A stretch of DNA of 37,252 nt from Woeseiaceae bacterium (lineage in GTDB: Bacteria > Pseudomonadota > Gammaproteobacteria > Steroidobacterales > Woeseiaceae): NCBI GenBank assembly GCA_024640365.1, contig JAHEFE010000004.1, forward strand, positions 1 to 37,252, written 5' to 3'. The notes beneath the pieces are model-generated. The model ran no database searches and had not been told where the DNA came from. It saw nothing but the letters and a program-made list of their open reading frames with translations. This document shows, piece after piece, positions 16,367-24,336 of the stretch (the first letter of the stretch is position 1; every line of letters begins with the position of its first letter). A program made the translations under genes and the position numbers.

Positions 16367-16981
16367 TCATTCGTCATCGACAGGCGAATGCGCTTGCCCA
16401 AAATGAATGGCCAAGCAGTACAAGACCGGGCTTATGATGATCGGTACGGCCAGCAATACATTCGTCCATTCATTACAAAAAATAATGCATAAGAAATTAT
16501 TGATGAACCAGACCATCAGTATTCCGGCAACCAGGCTTGTGGCTGCGACACCCACAGCCAATCGAATAGTCAGTGCCAGTGGAGCGAAAACGCTCAGAGA
16601 TATCAGCAGCAATAAGCCCAGGGCTATAAAAGCGGCGGCGATTGCCAGGTAATTCTCGATCGCTGTACTTGACCAGTATTCGTCGATAAGGCCCGCCATA
16701 AACATGGCTGGAAATGCGGTGATAATTGCCAGGCCAGTGAGTGCCGCAATTCGCCAACGACGATTGGTGGTTTGCGTTATGAATGGCACTTGTATAAATA
16801 TCCCAAAGAGAGCGAAGTAGATCGACCACATCAAGTCGAGGAAATACGCGCCAGATATGAGCTGTTGTACCAAGGGCGTCTCGTCAAACGTCATGACGGC
16901 AATGACGATCAGGGAAAGATAAAGGCCCGGAATGCACGACAGGAGTAGTCGTTTATTCAGAGTCGTAATTTGAATTGACAT
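16367..16981 (-). CDS. Integral membrane protein, tandem paralogue A
   Basis: 204 residues with about five or six transmembrane helices. After a short polar start comes LNKRLLLSCIPGLYLSLIV, then SIYFALFGIFIQVPFITQT, a basic NRRWR loop, and a C-terminal region with LCIIFCNEWTNVLLAVP. The same pattern recurs in the upstream neighbour at 17004-17606, with matches throughout, so the two are tandem paralogues. I know of no characterised family with this signature. The upstream spacing is 22 bases, suggesting one transcript. The ribosome binding site is weak (GGATG about 10 bases before the ATG). Confidence 0.7.
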   Translation of the reverse strand: MSIQITTLNKRLLLSCIPGLYLSLIVIAVMTFDETPLVQQLISGAYFLDLMWSIYFALFGIFIQVPFITQTTNRRWRIAALTGLAIITAFPAMFMAGLIDEYWSSTAIENYLAIAAAFIALGLLLLISLSVFAPLALTIRLAVGVAATSLVAGILMVWFINNFLCIIFCNEWTNVLLAVPIIISPVLYCLAIHFGQAHSPVDDE

Positions 16982-17003
16982 AGATAGACATCCGGCAGCC
17001 GAT

Positions 17004-17606
17004 TTACGTTACCTGATTCATATGCGCCGCATTTTCTCGTCCGCAGTAGACGGACAAGCTAAACAGCACGGGCCACAGAACAAACGGCAGCGCAAGAATC
17101 CCATTTTGCCGTTCATCGGAGCACAGTATGCAGAAGAACAGAAGGAAGAAAATGGTAATTAACGTACTGGCAACAAAGCTTCCCGCAGAAAGATAGGCGA
17201 GCATCCTTGGAGTCAGCTTAAGTGGCGCCAGGATACAGAGGAGCGCCCCCAAAAGTATCGACGTCAGGAAGTAGGTAAGGGCGAACTGAAGTGTCCCGAG
17301 CCAACTCGTTAACCCGACGCCGCCCATAGTCGATATTTGAAAGAAATACACTCCCAAATACGGCAGGGGAGCGAGAATAGCCAGCAGTATTCCCCGTGCC
17401 GTAATGTGGTTGCTCGCGGTGATAAACGGTGCAAGTACAAAGCCGCCAAAAAGAGCGAAGTAGATGGAAAATACGTGCGGCCAATACTCAAGGATGAACA
17501 AGAAGTCGTTGTTTACAAAGCCGACGGCGCAAAGCGCAGAGATAAACAAGCCTGGTATAAGCGCGAGCAGAAGTCTTTTGGTGAGTGATACGGCGCGAAA
17601 CGGCAT
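17004..17606 (-). CDS. Integral membrane protein, tandem paralogue B
   Basis: 200 residues from the ATG at 17606. The frame extends to 17651 but that part is polar and Cys-rich, and GGGTGG lies nine bases before the chosen ATG. It shares LTKRLLLALIPGLFIS, SIYFALFGGFVLAPFIT and a C-terminal FCILCSDERQNGILALP with its downstream neighbour. The shared C-x2-3-C motif just before the last helix is the most distinctive feature and could bind a metal or form a disulphide. About six transmembrane helices. The pair is divergent from the MAPEG gene, with 221 bases between. Confidence 0.7.
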   Translation of the reverse strand: MPFRAVSLTKRLLLALIPGLFISALCAVGFVNNDFLFILEYWPHVFSIYFALFGGFVLAPFITASNHITARGILLAILAPLPYLGVYFFQISTMGGVGLTSWLGTLQFALTYFLTSILLGALLCILAPLKLTPRMLAYLSAGSFVASTLITIFFLLFFCILCSDERQNGILALPFVLWPVLFSLSVYCGRENAAHMNQVT

Positions 17607-17827
17607 CGTGGTTACCACCCTTTGCGAGCAACAGTGAGGTGTACGCCGCAAATGTTACGCTCCACCGAATTGATGAGCTAGTAGTTTTGTCAGGATAGGC
17701 GTTTGTTTTCATGGCTGCGCCAGGGGCGCAAGCCGCGGTCCTACGAATTTGTTGCTGCCCGGCACCGGTGGTCGTATGCTCGAGTGATTGATGGAGTCGC
17801 ATCTGTCACTTTTCCCGGGGGAATCCA

Positions 17828-18301
17828 ATGAACATCAATCTTGCCGTTTTAAGTCTCGATAGTCCGGTTTTCCATACCTACGCGATCGCGGCGTGCCTCA
17901 TGATTTTGAAGCTTATGCTGCAGCCGTGGATGACGGTGGCGCGCATGATGAAAGTCAAAGGAGGCTATCGTAGTCCCGAGGATGCGAAAAAAACGCCATT
18001 AAATCCAGAGCCACGTGCGGGGCAGCTTGACGTGGATGAGTATGTCGATCGCTCACGCCGAATGAATCTTAATGACCTGGAGAGCATTCCCGGATTTCTC
18101 GCCGCCGGGTTTTTGTTCGTATTGGCAGGACCCCCTGTGGTGTTCGCGCAAATTGTAATTTGGACATTTGTTGTAGCGCGCGCCGCACATTTTGTGGCTT
18201 ACGTTACGGCGCAGGTTCACGATGTCCGCGCGACGTGCTGGACCTTTAGCTCGTTAGCGGTGCTTACGATGGTGATCTACACTTTGATTAAACTGCTGTA
18301 G
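17828..18301 (+). CDS. MAPEG-family membrane protein (MGST1-like)
   Basis: 157 residues with four hydrophobic helices (about 14-33, 92-110, 112-132 and 138-156). The loop RSRRMNLNDLESIPGFLAAG (about 75-94) matches the R-x-x-R-x-x-x-N-D-L-E-x-x-P signature of the MAPEG superfamily, closest to microsomal glutathione transferase 1. Relatives conjugate glutathione to electrophiles or reduce lipid hydroperoxides at the membrane. Activity here is inferred. GGGGGAA just upstream supports the ATG. It begins a run of nine plus-strand genes to 25440, several of which look exported. Confidence 0.88.
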   Translation: MNINLAVLSLDSPVFHTYAIAACLMILKLMLQPWMTVARMMKVKGGYRSPEDAKKTPLNPEPRAGQLDVDEYVDRSRRMNLNDLESIPGFLAAGFLFVLAGPPVVFAQIVIWTFVVARAAHFVAYVTAQVHDVRATCWTFSSLAVLTMVIYTLIKLL

Positions 18302-18380
18302 GGTCAGGTACGGATGGGCTTTACCACTGCACAGTGAGCGGCATGGTCAACTGGCACGTTTTTTGTCGAGGCGTTTTATA

Positions 18381-18893
18381 ATGACGAAAACAGCATTCAA
18401 AATTTATCTGATGGTAGCGGCGATCCTGGTTGGACTGGTCCTGTTAATGTGGCATGGTCCTGTGCAGGGAGGACAAGCAATGACTGACGACGAGATTAAC
18501 CTGATTGCCAAGGATTACACAGCGGCCTGGTCTAGCCGTGAAGCCAATCGCGTTGCAGCGTTTTTCGCGGCAGATGGGGTGTTAAGTGTGAATGGCGTAC
18601 CTGCTGCTGGTACACAGGCAATTTCTGAAGTCGTGCAAGGGTTCATGACAGCATTCCCGGACATGGAACTGTTCATGGATGCGCTGGATATTGAATCGAC
18701 GAAAGTGGTTTACCACTGGAAATTCGTCGGCACCAATAACGGGCCGGGCGGCACCGGTAAAAAAGTTGTATTCCGTGGTTACGAGGAGTGGACCTTCGGA
18801 GGCGACGGACTGATTGCTGATTCACAAGGTCACTATGATGAGGATGATTACCAGTTCCAGCTGGAACACGGATTCGATGCCGAAAGGCCCTAG
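18381..18893 (+). CDS. SnoaL-like (NTF2-fold) protein with N-terminal membrane anchor
   Basis: 170 residues. A hydrophobic N-terminus (about 5-23: AFKIYLMVAAILVGLVLLM) is followed by a SnoaL/NTF2-like domain. AKDYTAAWSSREANRVAAFFAADGV is the usual first helix, GFMTAFPDMELFMDAL the conserved FPD region, and YHWKFVGTNNGPGG and FRGYEEWTFGGDGLI the late strands. Family members are small hydrolases, cyclases or binding proteins of polar aromatic or steroid compounds. Nothing here fixes a reaction. An ATG at 18381 is preferred, with a weak GAGG nine bases upstream. It follows the MAPEG gene after 79 bases. Confidence 0.75.
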   Translation: MTKTAFKIYLMVAAILVGLVLLMWHGPVQGGQAMTDDEINLIAKDYTAAWSSREANRVAAFFAADGVLSVNGVPAAGTQAISEVVQGFMTAFPDMELFMDALDIESTKVVYHWKFVGTNNGPGGTGKKVVFRGYEEWTFGGDGLIADSQGHYDEDDYQFQLEHGFDAERP

Positions 18894-19023
18894 CGGTGGC
18901 ATCGTAACCGCCGATTCGTAGTCATTTAAAAATCAAAAAGAAACGCAAGAATTATCGTGCCTGTGTAATCAAGGGCTCGGGTACAAACCGGTTTAATCAA
19001 TAATAATACCCGCGGGGGGAAAT

Positions 19024-20001
19024 ATGAAATCTTTTGTTCGCTGGACCAGCATGGCTATCGTGCTACTGACCTTATCTGCTTTTGGAAATTTCGCCAGTGC
19101 AGACACAGCCGGTAGTGGCTCTGAAAAACAAAAAGCAATTCTCGTCACAGGAGCTAGCACCGGTATCGGTCGCAAGATCGCGGAGGTGTTGGCCGACAAG
19201 GGGTTCTTGGTCTACGCGGGAGCTCGCAAGCAATCCGATCTGGATGATCTCAACAAGATCCACAACATCAAGGCGATCAGACTTGATGTCACCGATCAGG
19301 CGGAGATTAATGCCGCGGTTGCCACGGTAAAGGCCGGGGGTCTCGGTTTGTACGGTCTCGTTAATAACGCGGGTGTGTTTTCCGGTGGACCGATGATTGA
19401 AGTACCAGTCAGTGAGCTGCAGTGGCTCATGGACGTAAACGTATACGGTGTCTATCGCGTCACCCAGGCATTCGCACCCATGCTCATTGAATCCAAAGGT
19501 CGGATCACGACTGTCGGCTCCATCGCGGGAACACTGTCCGGAAAATACTCGGGACTCTATAGCATGAGCAAGCACGCCATCGAGGCCTATACTGATTCGC
19601 TTGCCAAAGAGCTCGAGATGCTCGACGTACAGGTCAGCGTGATTGAGCCAGGGAACTACGATTCGAAGATAGGCGAAAGCGCACGGGATCGGTTACTCGA
19701 GAAGGAGATCGCCAAGGAACATTCTTATTTCGCTGAGGATATGAAGAAGTGGCTCGATGAACCCTGGAGCCGCAGCCAATACAAGGAGCCGGATGAGGTG
19801 GCTGAAGCGGCTGTTGACGTGTTTACCTCTGACAAACCACTGCGACGCTACATGGTGGTTCCCGAAGAGCGCGAAGCCGGTTGGACAATTGATAAGCAGA
19901 TTGAGGAGCTGGTTCAGCTCAACCAGTGGCAGGCGTATTCCTACACGCGTGAACAATTGATCGAGAAACTCGACAAGGCGCTCGCTGCCCAGAAGAAATA
20001 G
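19024..20001 (+). CDS. Short-chain dehydrogenase/reductase with an N-terminal signal peptide
   Basis: 325 residues. A Sec-type signal peptide (MKSFVRWTSMAIVLLTLSAF, predicted cut after ASA at about 26) precedes a complete classical SDR domain. It has the cofactor motif TGASTGIG (42-49), NNAG (114-117), the catalytic Ser166, and Y179-S-M-S-K183. About 110 C-terminal residues form the substrate lid, ending in a basic helix. GGGGGGA at 19014-19020 fixes the ATG, and there is no internal ATG between the signal and the SDR core, so export looks intended. Export of an NAD(P)-dependent enzyme is unusual because the periplasm has little free cofactor. The N-terminal helix could instead be an uncleaved cytosolic-facing anchor. 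The reaction is unknown; steroids, alcohols or lipids are possible. Confidence 0.88.
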   Translation: MKSFVRWTSMAIVLLTLSAFGNFASADTAGSGSEKQKAILVTGASTGIGRKIAEVLADKGFLVYAGARKQSDLDDLNKIHNIKAIRLDVTDQAEINAAVATVKAGGLGLYGLVNNAGVFSGGPMIEVPVSELQWLMDVNVYGVYRVTQAFAPMLIESKGRITTVGSIAGTLSGKYSGLYSMSKHAIEAYTDSLAKELEMLDVQVSVIEPGNYDSKIGESARDRLLEKEIAKEHSYFAEDMKKWLDEPWSRSQYKEPDEVAEAAVDVFTSDKPLRRYMVVPEEREAGWTIDKQIEELVQLNQWQAYSYTREQLIEKLDKALAAQKK

Positions 20002-20014
20002 ATGTAACAGCGGT

Positions 20015-20041
20015 AGCTCCCGCTCGTCAAGGGTGGGAGCT
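20015..20041 (+). terminator. Hairpin after the SDR gene
   Basis: AGCTCCC (20015-20021) and GGGAGCT (20035-20041) form a 7-base stem around a 13-base loop, 13 bases after the SDR stop. The following bases are not T-rich (TGCCGTCTT), so it is a modest intrinsic terminator candidate. Confidence 0.35.
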
Positions 20042-20147
20042 TGCCGTCTTGCTGCTGACGATATGGTTGTAGGGTCTATAATTCATAAGAAGAAGTAGTG
20101 CGGGTAGTCCGGATTCCAAATACCGCCCAACATCAGGAGTTATCGAT

Positions 20148-20393
20148 ATGCATTCAGTGGATGCTCTAATTATGTTTCTCGGCTGGTCAACGGTCATCAA
20201 CTTTTCACTGATGGTTCTGGTTGCCGTTATCTTGGTTGTGTTTCGCGACACGATTTCGGTGCTGCATGCGAAAATGTATGGGCTGGAGCAGGCTGATGTA
20301 TTGCGCATGTATTTCGCGTACCTGGGTAATTACAAGATCGCCATTTTCATGCTGAACCTGGTTCCCTACATCGTCTTAAAAATAATGACCTAG
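20148..20393 (+). CDS. DUF6868-like small membrane protein
   Basis: 81 residues with two transmembrane segments (about 9-37 and 62-78). The layout FLGWSTVINFSLMVLVAVIL, then VLRMYFAYLGNYKIAIFMLNLVPYI, matches a widespread family of small two-helix proteins, which I recall as DUF6868, with its YxxNYKIAI...NLVPY end. Function is unknown. CAGGAG about ten bases upstream supports the ATG. It lies 146 bases after the SDR and is followed by a 285-base gap holding inverted repeats. Confidence 0.8.
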   Translation: MHSVDALIMFLGWSTVINFSLMVLVAVILVVFRDTISVLHAKMYGLEQADVLRMYFAYLGNYKIAIFMLNLVPYIVLKIMT

Positions 20394-20438
20394 TCATAGT
20401 AATGGCCGGGGCCACGTCGGCAGTTTTGCTAGCGGCAC

Positions 20439-20479
20439 TTGAGTGACCCTCAGTAGCTTGAGCGGTCGCGGTCACTCAA
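20439..20479. repeat. Ten-base inverted repeat in a gene gap
   Basis: TTGAGTGACC (20439-20448) and GGTCACTCAA (20470-20479) are perfect inverted copies separated by 21 bases, between the DUF6868-like gene and the NTF2-domain lipoprotein. There is no T-run, so it may be a regulatory or structural element rather than a terminator. Confidence 0.45.
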
Positions 20480-20561
20480 AGGCTGGCGTCCTAACGGCAT
20501 TTCCCATGCTGCGAATGATTCAATGGTGCAGGGACTCTCGACGATTCATCAGCGTTTGGTT

Positions 20562-20579
20562 ATTTGCGCTTGCGCAAAT
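20562..20579. promoter_or_regulatory. Candidate operator palindrome
   Basis: ATTTGCGC-TT-GCGCAAAT is a perfect 8-base-arm palindrome 100 bases upstream of the lipoprotein gene at 20679. The two-base centre argues against an RNA hairpin and for a dimeric DNA-binding protein. No regulator gene is adjacent. AAATTTTACACGAT immediately downstream could hold a -10 region, but I cannot fix a promoter. Confidence 0.4.
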
Positions 20580-20678
20580 TTTACACGATCACTGAGTGCA
20601 GTATTGTGCCGTACTTACGTAGTTAAACTGTCCGATTGAATATTCATTGAGGTCTTGGCGCCGGAACGGAGGTGAGCC

Positions 20679-21527
20679 ATGAATTATAACGTCTATAGGT
20701 TTGTATCGTGTCCGCTTCTCATTGGCGTTTTTCTAACAGCTGGTTGCTCAGTGGAGAGTGATTCGGCCGGAACTGATAAAGAAATTCGCAAGAAGACAGA
20801 GGAAATGGTGACGGCCTCGCAGTCTTACGACCAGGCCTGGTACAAGAATAATCGTGCGGCCGATTACATCATCACAGCTCAGGAATCGGCGGCCGGGTCA
20901 GCGGATGAGTTCGCTGCGTATACGTCGGGCTCTAATGAACTGGATTCAACGTCTTTCCGGATAAACGACTGGCGTACGGTTAAGGAAGGAGATACGACGG
21001 TCGCGTTCTACAAGTTACGCTGGAAATTTGCCGGTGGTGCAAATGCGGAGGCGCATGTCACGGATGTGTGGACGCAACGTAATGGCCAGTGGAAGCTCCT
21101 GGCGCAGCACGTCAGCCGGATATCGCTAGCACACTCGTCAGCTTATAGAGAAAAAGAGAAGAAGGAGGTTATCGAATTTGTGAAGAACTGTTCAGTCGGT
21201 GACACGCTGAACATCGAGGCATTAGCAGCCTGCCTTCATGACGATTATAGCCGGTGGGAGAACGGTGCATTGAAGGGCAAGGTCGCCGAGTTGGAGGAGA
21301 TTGCCGGCTATCTGAAAAAGGTCAAGGATTCCAATCAAACCTTTGAAGCGCGGTCTGCGGTCGTTCATGCCGACACGGCGGTGGTCAATTATACGATTTC
21401 CTATGCATATACCAACGAAGCGGGCGTTATGGTTCGAGGATCGGCTGACGCGACTGATGTGTGTATGCGTCAAAACGGGCTGTGGCGGATTATCTCTAGT
21501 CATTTCGAGGATCCGACGATTGAGTAA
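20679..21527 (+). CDS. Lipoprotein with two tandem NTF2-like domains
   Basis: 282 residues. The signal peptide ends in the lipobox LTAGC (Cys 23). The mature protein contains two copies of a SnoaL/NTF2-like unit. In the first, TTVAFYKLRWKF...TDVWTQRNGQWKLLAQHVSR ends at about residue 150. In the second, TAVVNYTISYAY...TDVCMRQNGLWRIISSHFED ends the protein. The shared xTDVxxRQNGxWR(L/I) motif shows internal duplication. Two-domain NTF2-like proteins of this kind can be binding proteins or enzymes, and no catalytic residue is evident to me. GGAGGT before the ATG is a strong ribosome binding site. Upstream lie two inverted repeats. Confidence 0.8.
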   Translation: MNYNVYRFVSCPLLIGVFLTAGCSVESDSAGTDKEIRKKTEEMVTASQSYDQAWYKNNRAADYIITAQESAAGSADEFAAYTSGSNELDSTSFRINDWRTVKEGDTTVAFYKLRWKFAGGANAEAHVTDVWTQRNGQWKLLAQHVSRISLAHSSAYREKEKKEVIEFVKNCSVGDTLNIEALAACLHDDYSRWENGALKGKVAELEEIAGYLKKVKDSNQTFEARSAVVHADTAVVNYTISYAYTNEAGVMVRGSADATDVCMRQNGLWRIISSHFEDPTIE

Positions 21528-21763
21528 AGCTCCCATACCGCCGCTGCCCGTCGCTGCATATGGGGGAGACATTTCGTTCATCATTTCGTATTCTAATCCC
21601 CTGCTCCCGTGGGTGGTTACGTAACGCATGATTATTGGCTTGATTGAACGTCGGCCACTTGCTTGCCGCAGGGTTTCTCATATTCTCAAGCCGATTGTCT
21701 CGGCAATTGGTTTATTCGTGCGTCGGGTACCTTGTAACAATGCTCATTTGATGAGGTGACAAT

Positions 21764-22861
21764 ATGCATTTAGCGAATTCCGAGATATCGGCCAGGAAAT
21801 TATTCCTGTTGGGGGCCACGATGACCCTGGCGAGTATTGGAGCATTCGCGGCCGATGAGGCGTGCGCGCCTACCGGCGGTTTTAGCTTTATGTGTGGTTT
21901 GGCAAATGCCGAGGATCTCGTCCCCGTTCCGGGAACAAGCTGGATAATCGCCAGCCACATGACGCCGGCGGGTGGATTGTCTTTGATAGATGCGAAAACG
22001 AAAACAGTTACGAAGGTTGACTCCAGTGGTTGGAGCTCCGCTACACAGGACAATGAGACCTATGCAGAATGTCCTGGGGTCCCGAATTCTGAGGCGTTCT
22101 TGACTCATGGGCTGAATATGCGAGCTGGGCGGAATGGTCACTCGGCCCTTTACGTAGTGGGCCACGGGGGGCGCGAGGCAATCGAGGTGTTCGACGTCGA
22201 CGCCACGGGTACCAAGCCGATGCTGACCTGGACTGGCTGTGTTGTTTTACCGGCCGAACACGCGGCTAACAGTGTGGCCTCCCTTGCTGATGGTTCATTG
22301 CTGATAACAATTCCTCTGGATCCTGGCAAGGATATCAACTCAATCATGACCGGCGAGCCAAGTGGAGCAGTTTTCGAGTGGTCGCCAGGGGAGAAGGGAT
22401 TCACAAGGGTCGAGGGCACGGGCTTACCCTATGGGAACGGCATAGAGGTTTCGGCGGATGGCAAGGAGTTCTATGTCGCATCATCGGGCTTGTTCAACGT
22501 CACGGCATTTTCCAATACCAATCCAGCGAATAAATTACGCACATCCGATACGTTTGAATTTCTGCCGGATAATTTACACATGGGTTCGGACGGTCGGCTT
22601 ATTACAGCCGGATTGGTTCGTAATGATTCTGTTTGCGGAAATGTTCTCGGCTCCGGGCCTTTTGATTTCGGTGCGTTCATGACATGCCCGCGACCGTTTA
22701 TAGTCAGGGCGATCGATCCTGTGTCGATGCAAGGTGAAGACATAGTGCGTGGACCGGCGATTGAGAAATTCAGCAACATCACAATGGGCTTGCCGGTGGG
22801 TGACGAACTCTGGATTGGATCGTTTGCCAGCGATCGGCTCGCTTACACCAAGTTGAAATAA
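21764..22861 (+). CDS. Exported SMP-30/gluconolactonase-like beta-propeller protein
   Basis: 365 residues. A signal peptide (ARKLFLLGATMTLASIGAFAA, about 10-30) precedes repeated beta-propeller elements such as GGREAIEVFDVD, ANSVASLADGSLLITIPL and YGNGIEVSADGKEFYVASSG (a YxNGIxxSxDGxxxYV blade typical of the SMP-30/strictosidine-synthase group), and LPDNLHMGSDGRLITAGL. Relatives are Ca2+-dependent lactonases or esterases. The NGI and DN pairs are the usual metal-ligand positions, but I cannot prove activity. Several Cys residues suggest disulphides, consistent with periplasmic location. GAGGTGA upstream fixes the ATG. It is 27 bases before the Sel1 gene, so the two are probably co-transcribed. 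Confidence 0.8.
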   Translation: MHLANSEISARKLFLLGATMTLASIGAFAADEACAPTGGFSFMCGLANAEDLVPVPGTSWIIASHMTPAGGLSLIDAKTKTVTKVDSSGWSSATQDNETYAECPGVPNSEAFLTHGLNMRAGRNGHSALYVVGHGGREAIEVFDVDATGTKPMLTWTGCVVLPAEHAANSVASLADGSLLITIPLDPGKDINSIMTGEPSGAVFEWSPGEKGFTRVEGTGLPYGNGIEVSADGKEFYVASSGLFNVTAFSNTNPANKLRTSDTFEFLPDNLHMGSDGRLITAGLVRNDSVCGNVLGSGPFDFGAFMTCPRPFIVRAIDPVSMQGEDIVRGPAIEKFSNITMGLPVGDELWIGSFASDRLAYTKLK

Positions 22862-22888
22862 TTTTTTCTCCAAAAAAAGGACAGGATA

Positions 22889-23785
22889 GTGGTCAGAATC
22901 TTTTTCCTATGTATTCTTGTTATTGCCCAATCTGCTTATGCGCAGGATGACGATATCGCGTTGCAGGCGGCAATGCGTGGTGACTTCGCGAAGGCGCTCG
23001 AAATATGGCGACCACTGGCCGAAGAGGGAAACCTTTTTGCTCAGTTTAACCTGGGTTTAATGTATGAAAAGGGCGACGGCGTTCCGAAAGATGAGCAGGA
23101 GGCAGCCCGGTGGTATTTTAAATCCGCGTCGCAGGGACATCCTGGTGCACAGCTCAATCTGGGGGCGATGTATGACGAGGGTCGCGGTGTCCCGGAAAAT
23201 AATGACGAAGCGGCCAAGTGGTATCACAAGGCCACTGAGCAGGGTGACCAGGCGGCCAAGATGAATCTCGAACTGATGCGAAACTTTGGCGAGGGAGACT
23301 ATCTGGAAGGACTGTCGAAGCCGGATCAAGGGGATCAAACGGTCGATGAGATCATCGTGTATGGCGACATTTCACTTGGGACACTGAAAGCGAAAATTCG
23401 TATAACTGAGGATAGAGCCTACAGTCTGTTCAACGAACTCAATGATAAGGATGAATTTGATATCTATTGCCGTACCGTTGTTCGGCGTATTGGAAGTAAT
23501 CTCAAGCATCGCGTTTGCAACCCAAAATTTGTTGAGAATGAGAAATCTGACAATGCGTTTTTGTGGCGTCACGGATTTGCAAGCATGAAAACGAACACAT
23601 TGAAGATGGATCGCAAAACAGAGGAGTTGCGCGCGGAGATTGTTCGTCTGGGAGGGGAACACCCCGAATTAATTGACGCTATGAATGATATGACGGTAGC
23701 GCAGCAGGCTTATCAGTCGGAGCGGATCAGGCGAGGCGGTGGCTGCGATGAAAATGATTCGGACTGTGAGGATGATGAGGAATAG
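22889..23785 (+). CDS. Exported Sel1-repeat protein with a distinct C-terminal domain
   Basis: 298 residues from a GTG with AAAGGA six bases upstream. A signal peptide (about 1-19, ending AYA) leads to two to three Sel1-like repeats at about 30-135, marked by AQFNLGLMYEKGDGVPKDEQEAARWY and AQLNLGAMYDEGRGVPENNDEAAKWY units. Then comes DEIIVYGDISLGTLKAKIR and about 130 residues not of Sel1 type. These include two Cys residues (IYCRTV...RVCNPKF) that may be disulphide-bonded, and the protein ends in an acidic tail (CDENDSDCEDDEE). I have seen the EIxVxG...C...CxPxFV domain alone or after other repeats in gammaproteobacteria, without known function. It follows the propeller gene closely. Confidence 0.8.
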   Translation: MVRIFFLCILVIAQSAYAQDDDIALQAAMRGDFAKALEIWRPLAEEGNLFAQFNLGLMYEKGDGVPKDEQEAARWYFKSASQGHPGAQLNLGAMYDEGRGVPENNDEAAKWYHKATEQGDQAAKMNLELMRNFGEGDYLEGLSKPDQGDQTVDEIIVYGDISLGTLKAKIRITEDRAYSLFNELNDKDEFDIYCRTVVRRIGSNLKHRVCNPKFVENEKSDNAFLWRHGFASMKTNTLKMDRKTEELRAEIVRLGGEHPELIDAMNDMTVAQQAYQSERIRRGGGCDENDSDCEDDEE

Positions 23786-23867
23786 ATCCAGATTATGAGT
23801 GATTGCCGCTACTTGAGGGATTGATGAGGTCGAGTGGCGTAGTTCAGATTTATTGATTGGGTAGAAA

Positions 23868-24275
23868 ATGAAAATAGAGGTCAAAGTAGTTATCGGTAGC
23901 GATCTGGATTCGGTTTGGTTGGCCTGGTCAACGCCAGAGGACATCAAACAGTGGAATGCGGCATCGGCGGCTTGGCACACTACGGCAAGTGAGGTCGATC
24001 TACAGGTGGGTGGATTGTTTTCGTCACGAATGGAAGCAAAAGACGGCAGTATGGGCTTTGATTTTTCAGGCCGTTTTACACGGATAGTGGCTAAACAATT
24101 GATTGAGTACGTGTTGGATGATGGACGCACTGTAGCGGTGACGTTTACGCCGGTTACAGGTGGCATTGAAGTGCGCGAGTCATTTGAGGCTGAGGCTGCG
24201 AACAGCATTGAGCAGCAAAGGGTCGGTTGGCAAAGCATTCTCGATAACTTTGCTAGATACGTCGAAGAAAAATAG
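23868..24275 (+). CDS. SRPBCC/AHSA1-like protein
   Basis: 135 residues, no signal, typical of the SRPBCC (START/Bet v1-like) superfamily, in particular the AHSA1-like branch. It opens KIEVKVVIGSDLDSVWLAWSTPEDIKQWNAAS, the usual helix-grip start, continues with a G-F-x-F-S-G-R-F strand (about 64-71), and ends with the long helix EQQRVGWQSILDNFARYVEEK, in which WQSILDNF is the family's standard ending. Such proteins bind hydrophobic ligands or act as stress-related folding cofactors. The ligand is unknown. GGTAGAAA precedes the ATG as a modest ribosome binding site. It lies 61 bases before the MDR gene. Confidence 0.88.
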   Translation: MKIEVKVVIGSDLDSVWLAWSTPEDIKQWNAASAAWHTTASEVDLQVGGLFSSRMEAKDGSMGFDFSGRFTRIVAKQLIEYVLDDGRTVAVTFTPVTGGIEVRESFEAEAANSIEQQRVGWQSILDNFARYVEEK

Positions 24276-24336
24276 TAAAGACAGAGGCTCACGCCGCACA
24301 ACCGGATCACAAGTTACTTAGCTTGGGGGCGATGTC

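Noticed and set aside
23669..24310. 213-codon minus-strand frame over the SRPBCC gene
   Set aside because: The plus-strand gene has clear family motifs; the antisense product has none.
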